Of a stretch of 52,663 bases of DNA, positions 10,180-21,286 are shown piece by piece. Location: NCBI RefSeq assembly GCF_014694405.1, contig NZ_JAAUWV010000030.1, positions 1 to 52,663 of the forward strand, read 5' to 3'. The DNA comes from Pseudoalteromonas sp. S16_S37 (lineage in GTDB: Bacteria > Pseudomonadota > Gammaproteobacteria > Enterobacterales > Alteromonadaceae). Within the stretch, counting starts at the first letter, position 1, and every line of letters begins with the position of its first letter. Position numbers and translations under genes: made by a program. The notes under the pieces were generated by a model. That model saw only the letters and a list, made by a program, of their open reading frames with translations, had not been told where the DNA came from and ran no database searches.

Positions 10180-10488
10180 ATGGGCATGTGGGAACTGGTG
10201 GTAGTCCTCATCGTAGGCTTAATAGTCTTAGGTCCAGAGCGTTTACCGGTTGCAATCCGTACCGTCAGTCGCTGGATAAGTACCATCAAGTCTGTTGCAA
10301 ACTCGGTCAAAGCAGAAGTCAGTGAAGAGTTACGAGTTCACGAGCTACATACCAATTTAAAAAAGGCTGAACAGCAAAACATGCAAGATTTACCTGATGA
10401 TATTAAACAATCGGTAAATGAGCTGCAAAAAGCCGCTGAGTCAGTAAAGCATAGTTATAAGAACACGTCAGACGTCAAAAAAGACTAA
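10180..10488 (+). CDS. tatB: Sec-independent protein translocase subunit TatB
   Basis: A 102-residue protein with one N-terminal membrane helix containing the TatB-type VLGPERLPVAIR motif, followed by a long helical charged region. TatB forms the substrate receptor with TatC. It lies between tatA and tatC in the usual order. It is shorter than the enterobacterial protein because the variable C-terminal tail is short. Confidence 0.96.
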   Translation: MGMWELVVVLIVGLIVLGPERLPVAIRTVSRWISTIKSVANSVKAEVSEELRVHELHTNLKKAEQQNMQDLPDDIKQSVNELQKAAESVKHSYKNTSDVKKD

Positions 10489-10521
10489 ATAACCAAGTAA
10501 TAAAGAAGTAAAGAGCAACTT

Positions 10522-11265
10522 ATGTCACAAACCCAACACAGCGGTTTTATCGGCCATTTAATTGAGCTTCGAAATCGGGTTATGAAAGCGCTATTGAGTG
10601 TGTTGTTGATTTTTATTGCGCTGGTATATTTTGCCAACGACATATACGGCTATGTTGCAGCACCTCTAATTGCAACTCTGCCTGAGCATAGCACTATGAT
10701 AGCCACCGATGTGACTGCACCCTTTTTTGCTCCTTTTAAGCTCACATTGTTTGTTGCACTGTTTGCTGCCATTCCAATAATACTGCATCAAATTTGGAGC
10801 TTTATCGCCCCCGGCCTGTATCAACATGAAAAGCGTATGCTTATCCCAGTGTTACTTTCAAGCGTGGTGCTTTTTTATTCCGGTATTGCTTTTTGTTATT
10901 TTGTTGTACTGCCCATCGTGCTGGGCTTTTTTACCAGTGTTGGGCCACAAATGATGACCATTTCTCCTGATATTAGCAGTTATTTGAGTTTTGCCTTAAA
11001 GCTGTTTTTTGCATTTGGAGTCGCATTTGAAATCCCTGTCGCTATTATGTTGTTGTGCTGGAGCGGTGCGACATCGGTTACAAGCCTCAAAGAAAAGCGC
11101 CCTTATATGGTAGTGGGTGCATTCGTGGTTGCCATGTTTTTAACACCACCCGATGTGCTCTCTCAGACCCTGCTAGCGATACCTATGCTATTGCTCTTTG
11201 AACTGGGTTTATTACTTGCGAAGTTTTACGCCAAAGGCTCTGCACAAAGGGAGTCCGAACAATGA
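10522..11265 (+). CDS. tatC: Sec-independent protein translocase subunit TatC
   Basis: A 247-residue polytopic inner-membrane protein with six hydrophobic segments. The N-terminal HLIELRNRVMKALL motif, ATDVTAPFFAPFKLTLF, the periplasmic-loop segment FIAPGLYQHEKR and the AFGVAFEIPV region are TatC signatures. With TatB it recognises twin-arginine signals. Its end overlaps the next gene by four bases (ATGA). Confidence 0.97.
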   Translation: MSQTQHSGFIGHLIELRNRVMKALLSVLLIFIALVYFANDIYGYVAAPLIATLPEHSTMIATDVTAPFFAPFKLTLFVALFAAIPIILHQIWSFIAPGLYQHEKRMLIPVLLSSVVLFYSGIAFCYFVVLPIVLGFFTSVGPQMMTISPDISSYLSFALKLFFAFGVAFEIPVAIMLLCWSGATSVTSLKEKRPYMVVGAFVVAMFLTPPDVLSQTLLAIPMLLLFELGLLLAKFYAKGSAQRESEQ

Positions 11266-11543
11266 AAATCATAGCGCTTTTAAGTGCACTTTTTGCCAGT
11301 GCAACGGTGTTTGCGCAACCTGTAGACTCACAATTCAACGCCTTTGTTATCGAAGTAAAGAAATCCCCCTTGGGTACTCGGTTATTTAAGATTGATAATG
11401 GCCAGTCATGGAAACAGCTAGGCAACGGCGCTTTTTACGCTAAAAAAGGCGATAGAATAGAGATCAAACGCGGTGCTTTAGATTCATTTTTTATGACTAA
11501 ATATGGTTCAAACCGTAGCATCAGAGTCAAGCGAGTGGACTAA
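11262..11543 (+). CDS. Small exported protein of unknown function between tatC and tatD
   Basis: A 93-residue protein with a clear Sec signal peptide (MKIIALLSALFASATVFA, cleavage near residue 18). The mature part is about 75 residues, beta-rich and basic (WKQLGNGAFYAKKGDRIEIKRG), and may form a small OB- or SH3-like barrel. It starts inside the tatC stop (ATGA overlap) and its stop overlaps the tatD start, so it is translationally coupled to the tat genes. I do not recognise the family. No cysteine is present. Confidence 0.8.
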   Translation: MKIIALLSALFASATVFAQPVDSQFNAFVIEVKKSPLGTRLFKIDNGQSWKQLGNGAFYAKKGDRIEIKRGALDSFFMTKYGSNRSIRVKRVD

Positions 11544-12334
11544 TGACCACACGTTATATCGATGCTGGAGTAAACCTCACAAGTTCACAATTCGATGAGA
11601 TTCGTGACGAAGTGGTTTTGCGCGCTCAACAAGTCGGTGTCGATAACATGCTACTGATTGGTAGCGATGTAGAAGATTCAACCCACAGCCTGCAGCTTGC
11701 CTGCCATTATGGCTTTGTATGCACAGCTGGCATTCACCCTCATAATGCCAAAGACGCATCAAGTGATTATTTGACACACCTATGTCAGTTACTTAGCCAG
11801 CCTGAAGTCGTTGCTGTAGGTGAATGTGGTCTGGATTTTAATCGCGATTTTTCGCCAAGATCTCAGCAAATAAACGTTTTATCTGAGCAACTGAGTCTTG
11901 CACAACAATTGGGGATGCCCGTTTATTTACATGAGCGAGATGCCTTCGAAAGCATGAGTACGGTACTCGAACAGATGAACGTTCATGGCGTACTACACTG
12001 TTTTACTGGCGACAAAACCGCCCTAGAGTTCTATTTAAACTACGGTTTGATGATTGGTATCACGGGCTGGGTATGCGATGAGCGCCGAGGTGCGCAGCTT
12101 CAGCAACTTGTTCCTCTAATACCAGATGACAAATTGCTTATCGAAACAGATGCCCCCTATCTATTACCTCGCACCTTAAAACCGAAACCTAAATCACGCC
12201 GTAATGAGCCTGCATTTGTTATCGAAGTGGTGCGCCAAATAGCCCAATTAAGAGGGCAAAGTATTGAGCATGTCGCGCAAATTAGCCATGACAACTTTAA
12301 TCGCCTATTCATGGCTGAGGGTGAGTTGCCGTGA
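11543..12334 (+). CDS. tatD: TatD family metal-dependent deoxyribonuclease
   Basis: A 263-residue TIM-barrel hydrolase. The N-terminal DAGVNLTSSQF is the form of the metal motif found in true TatD. The metal and catalytic segments GIHPHNA, VGECGLDFNRDFSP, YLHERDA, LHCFTG and IETDAPYLLPR are all present. TatD enzymes are Mg-dependent 3'-5' DNases linked to DNA repair, despite their gene's place near tatABC. It overlaps the next gene by four bases. Confidence 0.95.
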   Translation: MTTRYIDAGVNLTSSQFDEIRDEVVLRAQQVGVDNMLLIGSDVEDSTHSLQLACHYGFVCTAGIHPHNAKDASSDYLTHLCQLLSQPEVVAVGECGLDFNRDFSPRSQQINVLSEQLSLAQQLGMPVYLHERDAFESMSTVLEQMNVHGVLHCFTGDKTALEFYLNYGLMIGITGWVCDERRGAQLQQLVPLIPDDKLLIETDAPYLLPRTLKPKPKSRRNEPAFVIEVVRQIAQLRGQSIEHVAQISHDNFNRLFMAEGELP

Positions 12335-14166
12335 TTCGCCTACTCGCTGTTTTATTATGCATACTGGTCACATTTGCAACTGATGCATTTGAGATTGAGC
12401 AAGGCTTTAGCAAACGCTCAGCGTTGCCGTTTTCTTATGTGCAAAATAATAGTGAAACCCTTGAACAGCTCAAAAGTAGCGAACTTGATTGGCAACACGT
12501 TGATAATGGTTTTTTGCACCTCAAGCAAGACTTGAAAATAATTTGGCTAAAAGTTGTTTTAAATAATCAAGCCAGACAAGACCTGCCATTACTGCTGAGT
12601 GTGAACAATAATCAACTAGATAAAATCACAGCGTTTATTCCCAAGCAAAATCGCTCTATTTTGGTTGCGCTTGCTAGTGAGTACCAAAAAAATGCGCAGC
12701 TGCCAATTTCTCATCAAGTTCAATTGGTGCCAATTAAATTACCAGCCCATGAAAGCTCCACAATCTACATTAAAGTTGAAAATAGCGGTCAAACCTACTT
12801 ACCGCTGAGCTTATGGCACCCCATTGAATATCTAAAATATACCAGCAAATTCAACTTACTCTACGGGATGTTGGCGGGCTTCATTGTTGCTATGGTTTTG
12901 ACCAATTTTTCACTGTATTCCTTTACCCATAAGCAATATTTTTTATTTGGCGGTTTAGCCATCGCAATTATTTGGCTGCTCAATGTACATTTATATGGCT
13001 TTAGTCATCGCTACCTCTATAGTAACTGGCTGTGGCTTCAGCAATATGGGCAAGCACTGTTCATGTTTATTTCGACTTGGCTATTTATACCTATCTTAAA
13101 AGCGACATTGGTCCCCACAAGTGCGCTACGCACACAACGCATACTCAGCACGATGTTAAAAGTGGGCTTGGTGTTTACCGTTTTACTCCCTTTAGCGCCA
13201 TATCGCACTGCCTTGTTAGTCGCGTTTTTCTTAAGCTTTTTAGCCACCCTCACATATTTAATTTTTGCTGCGATAGCTTACAGGCGCTCTGCGCCATTTA
13301 ATAAAGCGTATTTGCTTATGTTTAGCACGCTGTTACTCGTATTGGGCTATCAAAGTGCTTTCGAGTTGGGGCTGCTTTCAAGCCCAGTTTTGGATAGACC
13401 TCTAACCTATCTGTGTTACTTATTAATTAGTATGACCTTAAGTTACGCCTTAGCGCGCCAATATATTAAAGACCGCGATAACAAAATAAAGCACCAGCAA
13501 GCGCGACTAGCACAAACAAGAGCCGAAGATGCGCTATTAAAAGAGCGGTTGCATATCCAAGAACAAGCGCAGGAAAAGTTGGAATCAAGTATTGATGAAC
13601 GTACCTTTGAGCTTGAAGTGACGCTCAGAGAGCTACAAGAAAAGAATCGTGAATTAGAAAAGCTTAACATGGAAGATGCACTTACCAAAGTAAAAAACCG
13701 CCGCTATTTTGATAAACGCATTATGATGGAAGTGCGGCGCTCTCGCCGAGAACAAACAACGCTCAGCGTGGTCATGTTAGACATCGATCACTTCAAAAAA
13801 ATTAATGATACCTATGGTCATGTAGTTGGCGATCAGGCTATTTGCGCCGTTGCAAAAATAGTAGAGCAGCACCTTAAACGGCCTTTGGATGAAGTATTTA
13901 GATATGGTGGTGAAGAATTTGTACTATTACTACCAAATACACAACAACACGGTGCTCTGGAACTTGCCGAACAAATACGACAAAGTATATCTGCAACAAA
14001 TTTTGACTTTGGTGTGACACACCTAAAAGTGACGCTCAGTGCCGGGGTATACAGTGCTATTGCTAGTGACAGTAAAAACCCTACCCTATTTACAAACTTA
14101 GCCGACAAAGCCCTGTATCAAGCAAAACAGCAGGGTAGAAATCGAGTATTAGCGTACGAATTATAA
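12331..14166 (+). CDS. Membrane diguanylate cyclase with 7TMR-DISM sensor
   Basis: A 611-residue protein with a signal peptide, a periplasmic beta-domain of the 7TMR-DISM extracellular type (about 25-165), seven hydrophobic helices (about 175-375), a coiled coil (about 380-450) and a C-terminal GGDEF domain (about 450-611). The active site is intact (RYGGEEF), as is the RxxD inhibitory site five residues upstream (RPLD), so c-di-GMP synthesis with product inhibition is expected. It starts inside the tatD stop and ends 15 bases before hemB, so it appears co-transcribed with housekeeping genes. The ligand is unknown. Confidence 0.93.
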   Translation: MIRLLAVLLCILVTFATDAFEIEQGFSKRSALPFSYVQNNSETLEQLKSSELDWQHVDNGFLHLKQDLKIIWLKVVLNNQARQDLPLLLSVNNNQLDKITAFIPKQNRSILVALASEYQKNAQLPISHQVQLVPIKLPAHESSTIYIKVENSGQTYLPLSLWHPIEYLKYTSKFNLLYGMLAGFIVAMVLTNFSLYSFTHKQYFLFGGLAIAIIWLLNVHLYGFSHRYLYSNWLWLQQYGQALFMFISTWLFIPILKATLVPTSALRTQRILSTMLKVGLVFTVLLPLAPYRTALLVAFFLSFLATLTYLIFAAIAYRRSAPFNKAYLLMFSTLLLVLGYQSAFELGLLSSPVLDRPLTYLCYLLISMTLSYALARQYIKDRDNKIKHQQARLAQTRAEDALLKERLHIQEQAQEKLESSIDERTFELEVTLRELQEKNRELEKLNMEDALTKVKNRRYFDKRIMMEVRRSRREQTTLSVVMLDIDHFKKINDTYGHVVGDQAICAVAKIVEQHLKRPLDEVFRYGGEEFVLLLPNTQQHGALELAEQIRQSISATNFDFGVTHLKVTLSAGVYSAIASDSKNPTLFTNLADKALYQAKQQGRNRVLAYEL

Positions 14167-14172
14167 TTTTAG

Positions 14173-15192
<1,020 letters not shown>

Positions 15193-15230
15193 ATAGCTTT
15201 AGAGTCTGCTGGGCTTAGCTAATCCACAAA

Positions 15231-15252
15231 AAATGCGCCACTTGGCGCATTT
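15231..15252. terminator. Bidirectional terminator between hemB and the PH-like gene
   Basis: A perfect hairpin of AAATGCGCC and GGCGCATTT around ACTT, flanked by A and T runs. It is placed after hemB and immediately past the stop of the convergent minus-strand gene. Confidence 0.85.
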
Positions 15253-15253
15253 G

Positions 15254-15736
15254 TTATTTGCTTGCTAAAAGCTGTTCAGCTCTGACAAAACCCGCATCGC
15301 TGAGTGTCCAGCTGTAAAAAGACTTCACGCCACCACTGTGTAACTCTATCTGCAACACAGTGAGCAGAAAAAATCGCTTACGCTGCATATGTTTAATATC
15401 TTCGGATAGAATATAATGCGTGCCAAACCCTAAAGAGTAGCTAATACCCGCTCTATCAATGTGCACAAAGCGCTTATCAAGTATCGCTAACATTATTGGT
15501 ATAATACTCGCGGCTAGCAATACATAACATAACACAGATAGAGCCATAGCTGCGGACTCGAACATTGGCTTTAAACTAAATAAGCTCACACACAGCAATA
15601 AGAATAACCCATATAGTAGCCAATTTACTGATAAATCAACGGTTCTCACTGCGAGTCTCCAAAAGTTCAATATGCCCAGCGCATTTAATTTTATTTCTTG
15701 AGATGCAATAATAAACAGTCGAAGTACCCAAATCAA
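15254..15736 (-). CDS. Small membrane protein with a PH-like C-terminal domain
   Basis: About 160 residues with two hydrophobic segments (about 38-58 and 62-88) followed by a beta-rich soluble part (VHIDRAGISYSLGFGTHYILSEDIKHM...VLQIELHSGG) resembling bacterial PH-like domains of small membrane proteins. Function unknown. The start is uncertain: the longest frame opens with TTG at 15736 (AGGA close upstream), and a later start is possible. It is convergent with hemB and downstream of fusA on the same strand, but the fusA terminator separates them. Confidence 0.6.
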   Translation of the reverse strand: MIWVLRLFIIASQEIKLNALGILNFWRLAVRTVDLSVNWLLYGLFLLLCVSLFSLKPMFESAAMALSVLCYVLLAASIIPIMLAILDKRFVHIDRAGISYSLGFGTHYILSEDIKHMQRKRFFLLTVLQIELHSGGVKSFYSWTLSDAGFVRAEQLLASK

Positions 15737-15778
15737 GTCCTAATAAATCAAAATTAAGTACTTTTTTATTAGACATAA

Positions 15779-15807
15779 AAAAACCGCTTGATTGCCAAGC
15801 GGTTTTT
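15779..15807 (-). terminator. Rho-independent terminator of the EF-G gene
   Basis: A hairpin of AAAAACCGCTTG and CAAGCGGTTTTT with a 5-base loop, 25 bases past the fusA stop. Reading on the minus strand it is followed by a run of T. Confidence 0.9.
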
Positions 15808-15831
15808 AAAGATTTGGAAGCTAACTAAAAA

Positions 15832-17919
15832 TTATTTAGCCGCTTTTTTCTCTTTTTCTGCAGCAATGACTGTCTCAGCAACGTTTTGCGGACATGGTGA
15901 GTAGTGCGAGAACTCCATAGAGAACTGACCACGACCAGAAGTCATTGTACGTAATTGACCGATGTAACCAAACATTTCAGAAAGAGGTACGTCACCCTTG
16001 ATGCGAACGCCAGTTAGGCCAGCTTCTTGGTCTTTGATCATACCACGACGACGGTTAAGGTCACCAATTACGTCACCCACGTGGTCTTCAGGAGTGAACA
16101 CGTCAACTTTCATGATTGGCTCAAGCAGTTGTGGTGCTGCTTTAGGAATCGACTGACGGAATGCACCTTTCGCTGCGATTTCAAACGCGATTGCTGATGA
16201 GTCAACTGCGTGGAAACCACCGTCGAATAGCTCAACTTCTACGTCTAATACAGGGAAGCCAGCAAGTACACCAGTTTCCATCATTGACTTGAAGCCTTTC
16301 TCAACTGCAGGCCAGAATTCCTTAGGAACGTTACCGCCAACAACTGTAGACTTGAACGTGAAGCCTGAACCAACTTCGCCGGGCTTGATGCGGTAATCGA
16401 TCTTACCGAACTGACCAGAACCACCTGATTGCTTCTTGTGCGTGTAGCTATCTTCAACCAATTGCGTAATAGTTTCACGGTAAGCAACCTGAGGTTGACC
16501 AACAATTAGGTCTACACCGTAAGTACGCTTAAGGATGTCTACCTTAATGTCTAGGTGTAATTCACCCATACCTTTAAGGATAGTTTCACCTGAGTCTTCG
16601 TCAGTTTCAACTTGGAATGACGGATCTTCTGCAACCATCTTACCGATAGCGATACCCATCTTCTCGTTACCGCCTTTATCTTTAGGCTGTACCGCGATTG
16701 AGATTACCGGCTCAGGGAAGATCATCGCTTCAAGTGTACATTCGTGCTTAGGATCACAAAGTGTGTGACCTGTTTGTACGTTCTTCATACCAACAACCGC
16801 GATGATGTCACCCGCTTGCGCTTCAGAAATCTCGTTACGATCGTTCGCTTGCATCTCAACCATACGGCCGATACGCTCAGTTTTACCTGTTGCAGAGTTA
16901 AGGATTGTGTCACCTTTTTTCATGCGGCCAGAGTAAATACGGATGAAAGTAAGAGCACCGAAACGGTCATCCATGATCTTGAACGCAAGTGCTTTTAGCG
17001 GCTGATCAGCATCAACAGTTGCTACTTCGCCAGTAGGTTCACCTGTTTCAGGATCTGTTAGCGGTTGAGGGTCAACTTCAGTTGGAGCAGGTAGATAATC
17101 TACAACTGCGTCAAGTACTAGTTGAACACCTTTGTTTTTGAACGCTGAACCACAGAAAGTTGGGAAGAACGCCATTGTGCGAGTACCTTTACGGATACAA
17201 CGCTTGATATCTTCAATAGAAGGGATTTCACCTTCCATGTACGCTTCCATTAGCTCGTCGTCTTGCTCTACTGCACTTTCGATAAGCATTTCATGGTATT
17301 CTTCAACTTGGTCTACCATGTCAGCTGGAACATCTTTGATTTCGTAGTTTTCAGGAAGACCTGAGTCATCCCATACGTATGCTTTCTTAGTTAGTACGTC
17401 TACAACACCACAGAACTCGTCTTCGATACCAATTGGTAACGTCATAACAAGTGGGTTAGCAGCAAGTACTTTTTTAACTTGTCCTACTACGCGGAAGAAA
17501 TCAGCACCCATACGGTCTAATTTGTTTACGAAGATAACACGTGCAACTTCTGATTCGTTCGCATAACGCCAGTTAGTTTCTGATTGTGGCTCTACACCAC
17601 CTGAACCACAGAATACACCGATACCACCGTCAAGAACTTTTAATGAACGGTATACTTCAACTGTGAAGTCAACGTGTCCTGGGGTGTCGATCACGTTTAA
17701 GCGGTGACCTTTCCACTCACACGTTACAGCAGCTGACTGGATTGTGATACCACGCTCAGCTTCTTGTTCCATGAAGTCAGTAGTAGACTCACCGTCGTGT
17801 ACCTCACCGGTTTTGTGAATCTTACCTGTAAGCTTTAGGATACGCTCAGTGGTGGTAGTTTTACCCGCATCAACGTGCGCGAAAATACCAATGTTTCTGT
17901 ACTTCGATAAATCTGCCAT
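15832..17919 (-). CDS. fusA: Elongation factor G, stand-alone EF-G2 type
   Basis: A 695-residue translational GTPase that drives ribosomal translocation. G1 is seen in [16 protein letters not shown]2 in [12 protein letters not shown]3 in DTPGHVDFT and G4 in [11 protein letters not shown]. Domains II to V follow ([15 protein letters not shown]; the C-terminal [20 protein letters not shown]). It is not beside rpsL, rpsG or tuf as the primary EF-G gene is; it is a single gene with its own terminator. The length and N-terminus ([17 protein letters not shown]) fit the second EF-G of vibrios and alteromonads. Whether another copy exists cannot be seen here. Confidence 0.95.
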   Translation of the reverse strand: MADLSKYRNIGIFAHVDAGKTTTTERILKLTGKIHKTGEVHDGESTTDFMEQEAERGITIQSAAVTCEWKGHRLNVIDTPGHVDFTVEVYRSLKVLDGGIGVFCGSGGVEPQSETNWRYANESEVARVIFVNKLDRMGADFFRVVGQVKKVLAANPLVMTLPIGIEDEFCGVVDVLTKKAYVWDDSGLPENYEIKDVPADMVDQVEEYHEMLIESAVEQDDELMEAYMEGEIPSIEDIKRCIRKGTRTMAFFPTFCGSAFKNKGVQLVLDAVVDYLPAPTEVDPQPLTDPETGEPTGEVATVDADQPLKALAFKIMDDRFGALTFIRIYSGRMKKGDTILNSATGKTERIGRMVEMQANDRNEISEAQAGDIIAVVGMKNVQTGHTLCDPKHECTLEAMIFPEPVISIAVQPKDKGGNEKMGIAIGKMVAEDPSFQVETDEDSGETILKGMGELHLDIKVDILKRTYGVDLIVGQPQVAYRETITQLVEDSYTHKKQSGGSGQFGKIDYRIKPGEVGSGFTFKSTVVGGNVPKEFWPAVEKGFKSMMETGVLAGFPVLDVEVELFDGGFHAVDSSAIAFEIAAKGAFRQSIPKAAPQLLEPIMKVDVFTPEDHVGDVIGDLNRRRGMIKDQEAGLTGVRIKGDVPLSEMFGYIGQLRTMTSGRGQFSMEFSHYSPCPQNVAETVIAAEKEKKAAK

Positions 17920-18154
17920 TGTTTTGCTCTATTTAAAGTAGAAAAATTATTCGGCGGGAGTATATCACCTCTTATTACGAACATCATCCTTGATATCGCT
18001 TAAAATGCGCACAATTTGCGAAAAAGTTTTTATTCGTGGCGATAAGTAATCATCAACAGGGCTACAATCTGCTTGTCATTTAGCTAAATGTCTCTGACAT
18101 GGCTAGAACTTTATTGAATTTGCATGATCATAGCCTATTTAATGCACAAATTAC

Positions 18155-19456
18155 TTAAAAGAGTATAAATAGCCCCAAAATAAGCGCTAATCCTAATAAA
18201 GGCACAACCACAGTCAGCATTGCCAGTGGCCAATAAGCGGCTTGGTGTGTTTCTTTACAGATTGCTCTGACGGTTGTTACCACATAGCCGTTATGTGGCA
18301 ATGTATCTATCGCCCCAGAACTAATGGCAACAACACGATGAAGCTCTGAGTTGTTGACGCCAAGGTCGAGGTAATGTGGTGCAACTAATGGCAAAGCAAT
18401 GGCTTGTCCGCCCGATGCAGAACCAGTTAAGCCCGCAATCACACTCACCGCTATCGCCGCACCTAATAGTTCGTTGCCAGGTATTTGCGTCATTAACGCT
18501 ACCGCTTCTTGAAAAGCGGGAGTGACTTTAGCAACCGCGCCAAACCCAACTACAGCAGCCGTATTACCAATAGCGACTAGAGCCCCTGTTGTACCTAAGT
18601 TAATGGCTTGCTGCACATTCACAAAATACTTGAAGTTGAGCAATAAAATACTCAAAACACCACCGAGTAAAGCCACTATTAGTGCGCTTTGTTGAAGCGC
18701 TTCATGTAACGTAAATGACAAAGCGAGCACCACAATTAAAGGGATAAGACCGGTGATAGGGTGTGGTAAACGCCTAGCTGATTGTACGGGGTCGTCATCG
18801 CGTGCAGCAAACACTTCACCATTTTGCTGTGCTTTTTTAATCATACGAATCAACAAGAAATAACCCAAAGTCGCCATAAACACAGCGACTATAAGACTTT
18901 CCTGCCATGCAGCATAAGGCGAAGTACCTAAATATTTAATGGGTATCCAATTTTGAATTTCAGGTGAACCCGCAGAGGTCATCGTAAAGGTCACGGAACC
19001 AAACGCCAGTGTTGCAGGAATAAAGCGTCTTGGTAGGTTAGCATCTTTGAATAAACTCAATGCCATCGGAAAGACCGAGAAAGCCACTATAAATACACTC
19101 ACCCCACCATAGGTCAGCAGCGCACAGGCAAGCACCACCGCCAATACTGCGTATTTCATACCCAACTTTCCTACAATGTAGTGCGCCACCGCATCTGCCG
19201 CCCCAGTATCTTCCATAAATTTGCCAAACAGAGAGCCAAGCAAAAACATAAAAAACCAAGCTTGAATAAAGCCACTGAAGCCACTCATATAACTACTAAT
19301 AAAGTCCACTTCAGACCCTGCAGGAAACAGCCTGATATTACTACTCATTGCCACCAGCAATGCACACAATGGTGCGCAAAGAAACAGGTTCATTCCACGC
19401 AGCGTCAAGAAAATTAGCAGCGCTAACGCACCGACAAGTCCAAACATACTAAGCAT
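18155..19456 (-). CDS. GntP family permease (gluconate / hydroxy-acid type)
   Basis: A 433-residue polytopic membrane protein with about twelve hydrophobic segments. The FGKFMEDTGAADAVAHYIVGKLG segment, the TYGGVSVFIVAFSVFPMA motif and GLTGSASGGQAIALPL near the C-terminus place it in the GntP gluconate:H+ symporter family. Family members carry gluconate, D-serine, fructuronate or 3-hydroxybutyrate. No adjacent catabolic gene shows the substrate. It is read from its own promoter, downstream of EF-G2 with a 235-base gap. Confidence 0.88.
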   Translation of the reverse strand: MLSMFGLVGALALLIFLTLRGMNLFLCAPLCALLVAMSSNIRLFPAGSEVDFISSYMSGFSGFIQAWFFMFLLGSLFGKFMEDTGAADAVAHYIVGKLGMKYAVLAVVLACALLTYGGVSVFIVAFSVFPMALSLFKDANLPRRFIPATLAFGSVTFTMTSAGSPEIQNWIPIKYLGTSPYAAWQESLIVAVFMATLGYFLLIRMIKKAQQNGEVFAARDDDPVQSARRLPHPITGLIPLIVVLALSFTLHEALQQSALIVALLGGVLSILLLNFKYFVNVQQAINLGTTGALVAIGNTAAVVGFGAVAKVTPAFQEAVALMTQIPGNELLGAAIAVSVIAGLTGSASGGQAIALPLVAPHYLDLGVNNSELHRVVAISSGAIDTLPHNGYVVTTVRAICKETHQAAYWPLAMLTVVVPLLGLALILGLFILF

Positions 19457-19553
19457 TAAAGTCCCTTGTTTTTATTATTTTTCAGAACAACATGACTTTA
19501 GCATTGAACAAAAACGCATCGGGTTCAAGAGGGAAAACTCTGATTTATCTCAC

Positions 19554-20249
19554 TTATAAACGCCACTTTTGTTTGAACAGGGCTGTTTGCTTGCGTGACA
19601 GCAGCACTTTAATCTGATTATTTAAGGTGACTTCTAAAGAACCACCTACTTCCAATTCAACCGTTTTTATTTGATTAACATTGATGATCCAGCTTCGCCC
19701 AGCTCTAAAAAAATCATCACTGGGTAGTCGGCTTTCAATATGTGACATAGTTCGGTAAACACTCACTTTGTTGCTAGATAAATGTATTTGTGTGTAATTA
19801 CCCATCGCTTCAAAAGCAAACACTTCATCCAAAGCAATAAAAAAGCACTTATTGGCATCTTTAATAAAGAACTTGCTACACAATGACAGAGGTTTTGCCG
19901 CTTTTTGCTGATACTTTTCAAGTGCCGCTTTTATGCGCTCGTTGGTCACTGGCTTTAACAGGTAATCAAGCGCATTGACCTCAAATGATTGCAACGCAAA
20001 CTCATCATATGCCGTAACAAATATCACACTTGGTACGTAATCCAATTGCGCAAGTAGGTCAAAGCCGCTGCCATCAGGCATGTTAATATCTAAAAATATG
20101 AGTTCAGGCTGTAAACGCTCTATTTTTTCTAGTGCGTCGGCTACATCGGCAGCTTCAGCCACAATGTCTTGTTCGCCAAGCTCAGCCAGTTGCGCTTTTA
20201 GCTCAACACGAGCTAAACGGCTATCGTCAATGAGCATTATTTTGGTCAT
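19554..20249 (-). CDS. LytTR-family response regulator
   Basis: A 231-residue protein: an N-terminal receiver domain (about 1-115) with the acceptor aspartate in LIFLDINMPDGSGF and the conserved lysine in YLLKPV, and a C-terminal LytTR DNA-binding domain (about 130-231; FFRAGRSWIINVNQIKTVE). It overlaps the kinase gene by four bases (ATGA), so they form a two-component pair. Its target is unknown, but it may control its own operon. Confidence 0.95.
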   Translation of the reverse strand: MTKIMLIDDSRLARVELKAQLAELGEQDIVAEAADVADALEKIERLQPELIFLDINMPDGSGFDLLAQLDYVPSVIFVTAYDEFALQSFEVNALDYLLKPVTNERIKAALEKYQQKAAKPLSLCSKFFIKDANKCFFIALDEVFAFEAMGNYTQIHLSSNKVSVYRTMSHIESRLPSDDFFRAGRSWIINVNQIKTVELEVGGSLEVTLNNQIKVLLSRKQTALFKQKWRL

Positions 20250-21286
20250 GCATATTCCTTGGGTAAAGATATATTCGCCAACATGCTTGTGCCCTGTTGC
20301 GTCAATACCATACTTGCTTTGCCTTGATAAAGCAGCCTGAGTCGATTTTGAATATTTTTTGTACCAATCCCTAAACTAGGCCGCCTAGAGCGCTGACTTA
20401 TATAGGGGTTAGAAATTTGTATTTCGAGATTTTCGCCATTTATGCGCACGACAACAGCAACCTCTCCCCCCTCTACACTCGGCGCTATACCGTGTTTCAC
20501 CGCATTTTCTAAACACATCTGTAGCATCAATTTAGGGACCAAGCACGCCAACGATTGCTCATCGACCTCGAATTTATAGGACAGCCTGGACTCTAAACCG
20601 AACTGACACAACGCAAGGTAATTTCGAGCGCACTCTAGCTCACTAGCAAGTGCCACTTTGTCATCCTCTAGTGGTTGTAAACTGTAGCGAAGTATATCTG
20701 ATAATTGAGCTAACCCTTTTCTAGCCTGTTGCGGCTGCTCTAGGATCAATGCTCTCAAGTCATTAATCGCATTGAATAAAAAATGCGGATTAAGCTGATT
20801 GTTTAATAGCTGTAGTTGACTTGTTTGCAATAAGCTTCTTGCCTCATGGAGCTGCCTTACTTTGGTAAGTGTTAGGTAACACGTCGTCCACAATAAACTC
20901 AGCCCGAGCATGTTAAAGGCATTACTGACAAATACTTTCTCAATAACAAATTCCCATTGCGAACGAGGTATAGGGTAAGACCAGCCCAAATGCGCGAACA
21001 AGAATATAGCGACTATCAGCAGCACGGTGGAGAGCGTCGTCATTACCAGCACTGCGCAAACAAAATAGCAGATCTGCTGCCAAGTTGGTCGGTAGGCAAA
21101 GTAACTTTTAAAAACTATTCGAATCAAGTGACTTAATAAAGCTGCACTTGCAAGCAGCACGGCACTGTAGCCATACTCGAGCGTAGAAGCGAACGGGTTG
21201 CGCGCTATCATGTAGCTAAAAATTAAATAAGCCCCAATCCATCCTGATAATTGACACAGTAAATACTGTTTTCGCCTGTCGTTCAT
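20246..21286 (-). CDS. LytS/YehU-like sensor histidine kinase
   Basis: A 346-residue membrane kinase with four hydrophobic segments in the first 150 residues. A His_kinase domain follows, with the phosphoacceptor histidine in NPHFLFNAINDLRAL and an HATPase_c domain (MCLENAVKHGIAP, GIGTKNIQNRLRLLY). No extracytoplasmic sensor domain is visible, so sensing is probably within the membrane. Four-base overlaps with the genes on both sides place it in one operon with the LytTR regulator and a serine hydrolase. Confidence 0.94.
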   Translation of the reverse strand: MNDRRKQYLLCQLSGWIGAYLIFSYMIARNPFASTLEYGYSAVLLASAALLSHLIRIVFKSYFAYRPTWQQICYFVCAVLVMTTLSTVLLIVAIFLFAHLGWSYPIPRSQWEFVIEKVFVSNAFNMLGLSLLWTTCYLTLTKVRQLHEARSLLQTSQLQLLNNQLNPHFLFNAINDLRALILEQPQQARKGLAQLSDILRYSLQPLEDDKVALASELECARNYLALCQFGLESRLSYKFEVDEQSLACLVPKLMLQMCLENAVKHGIAPSVEGGEVAVVVRINGENLEIQISNPYISQRSRRPSLGIGTKNIQNRLRLLYQGKASMVLTQQGTSMLANISLPKEYA

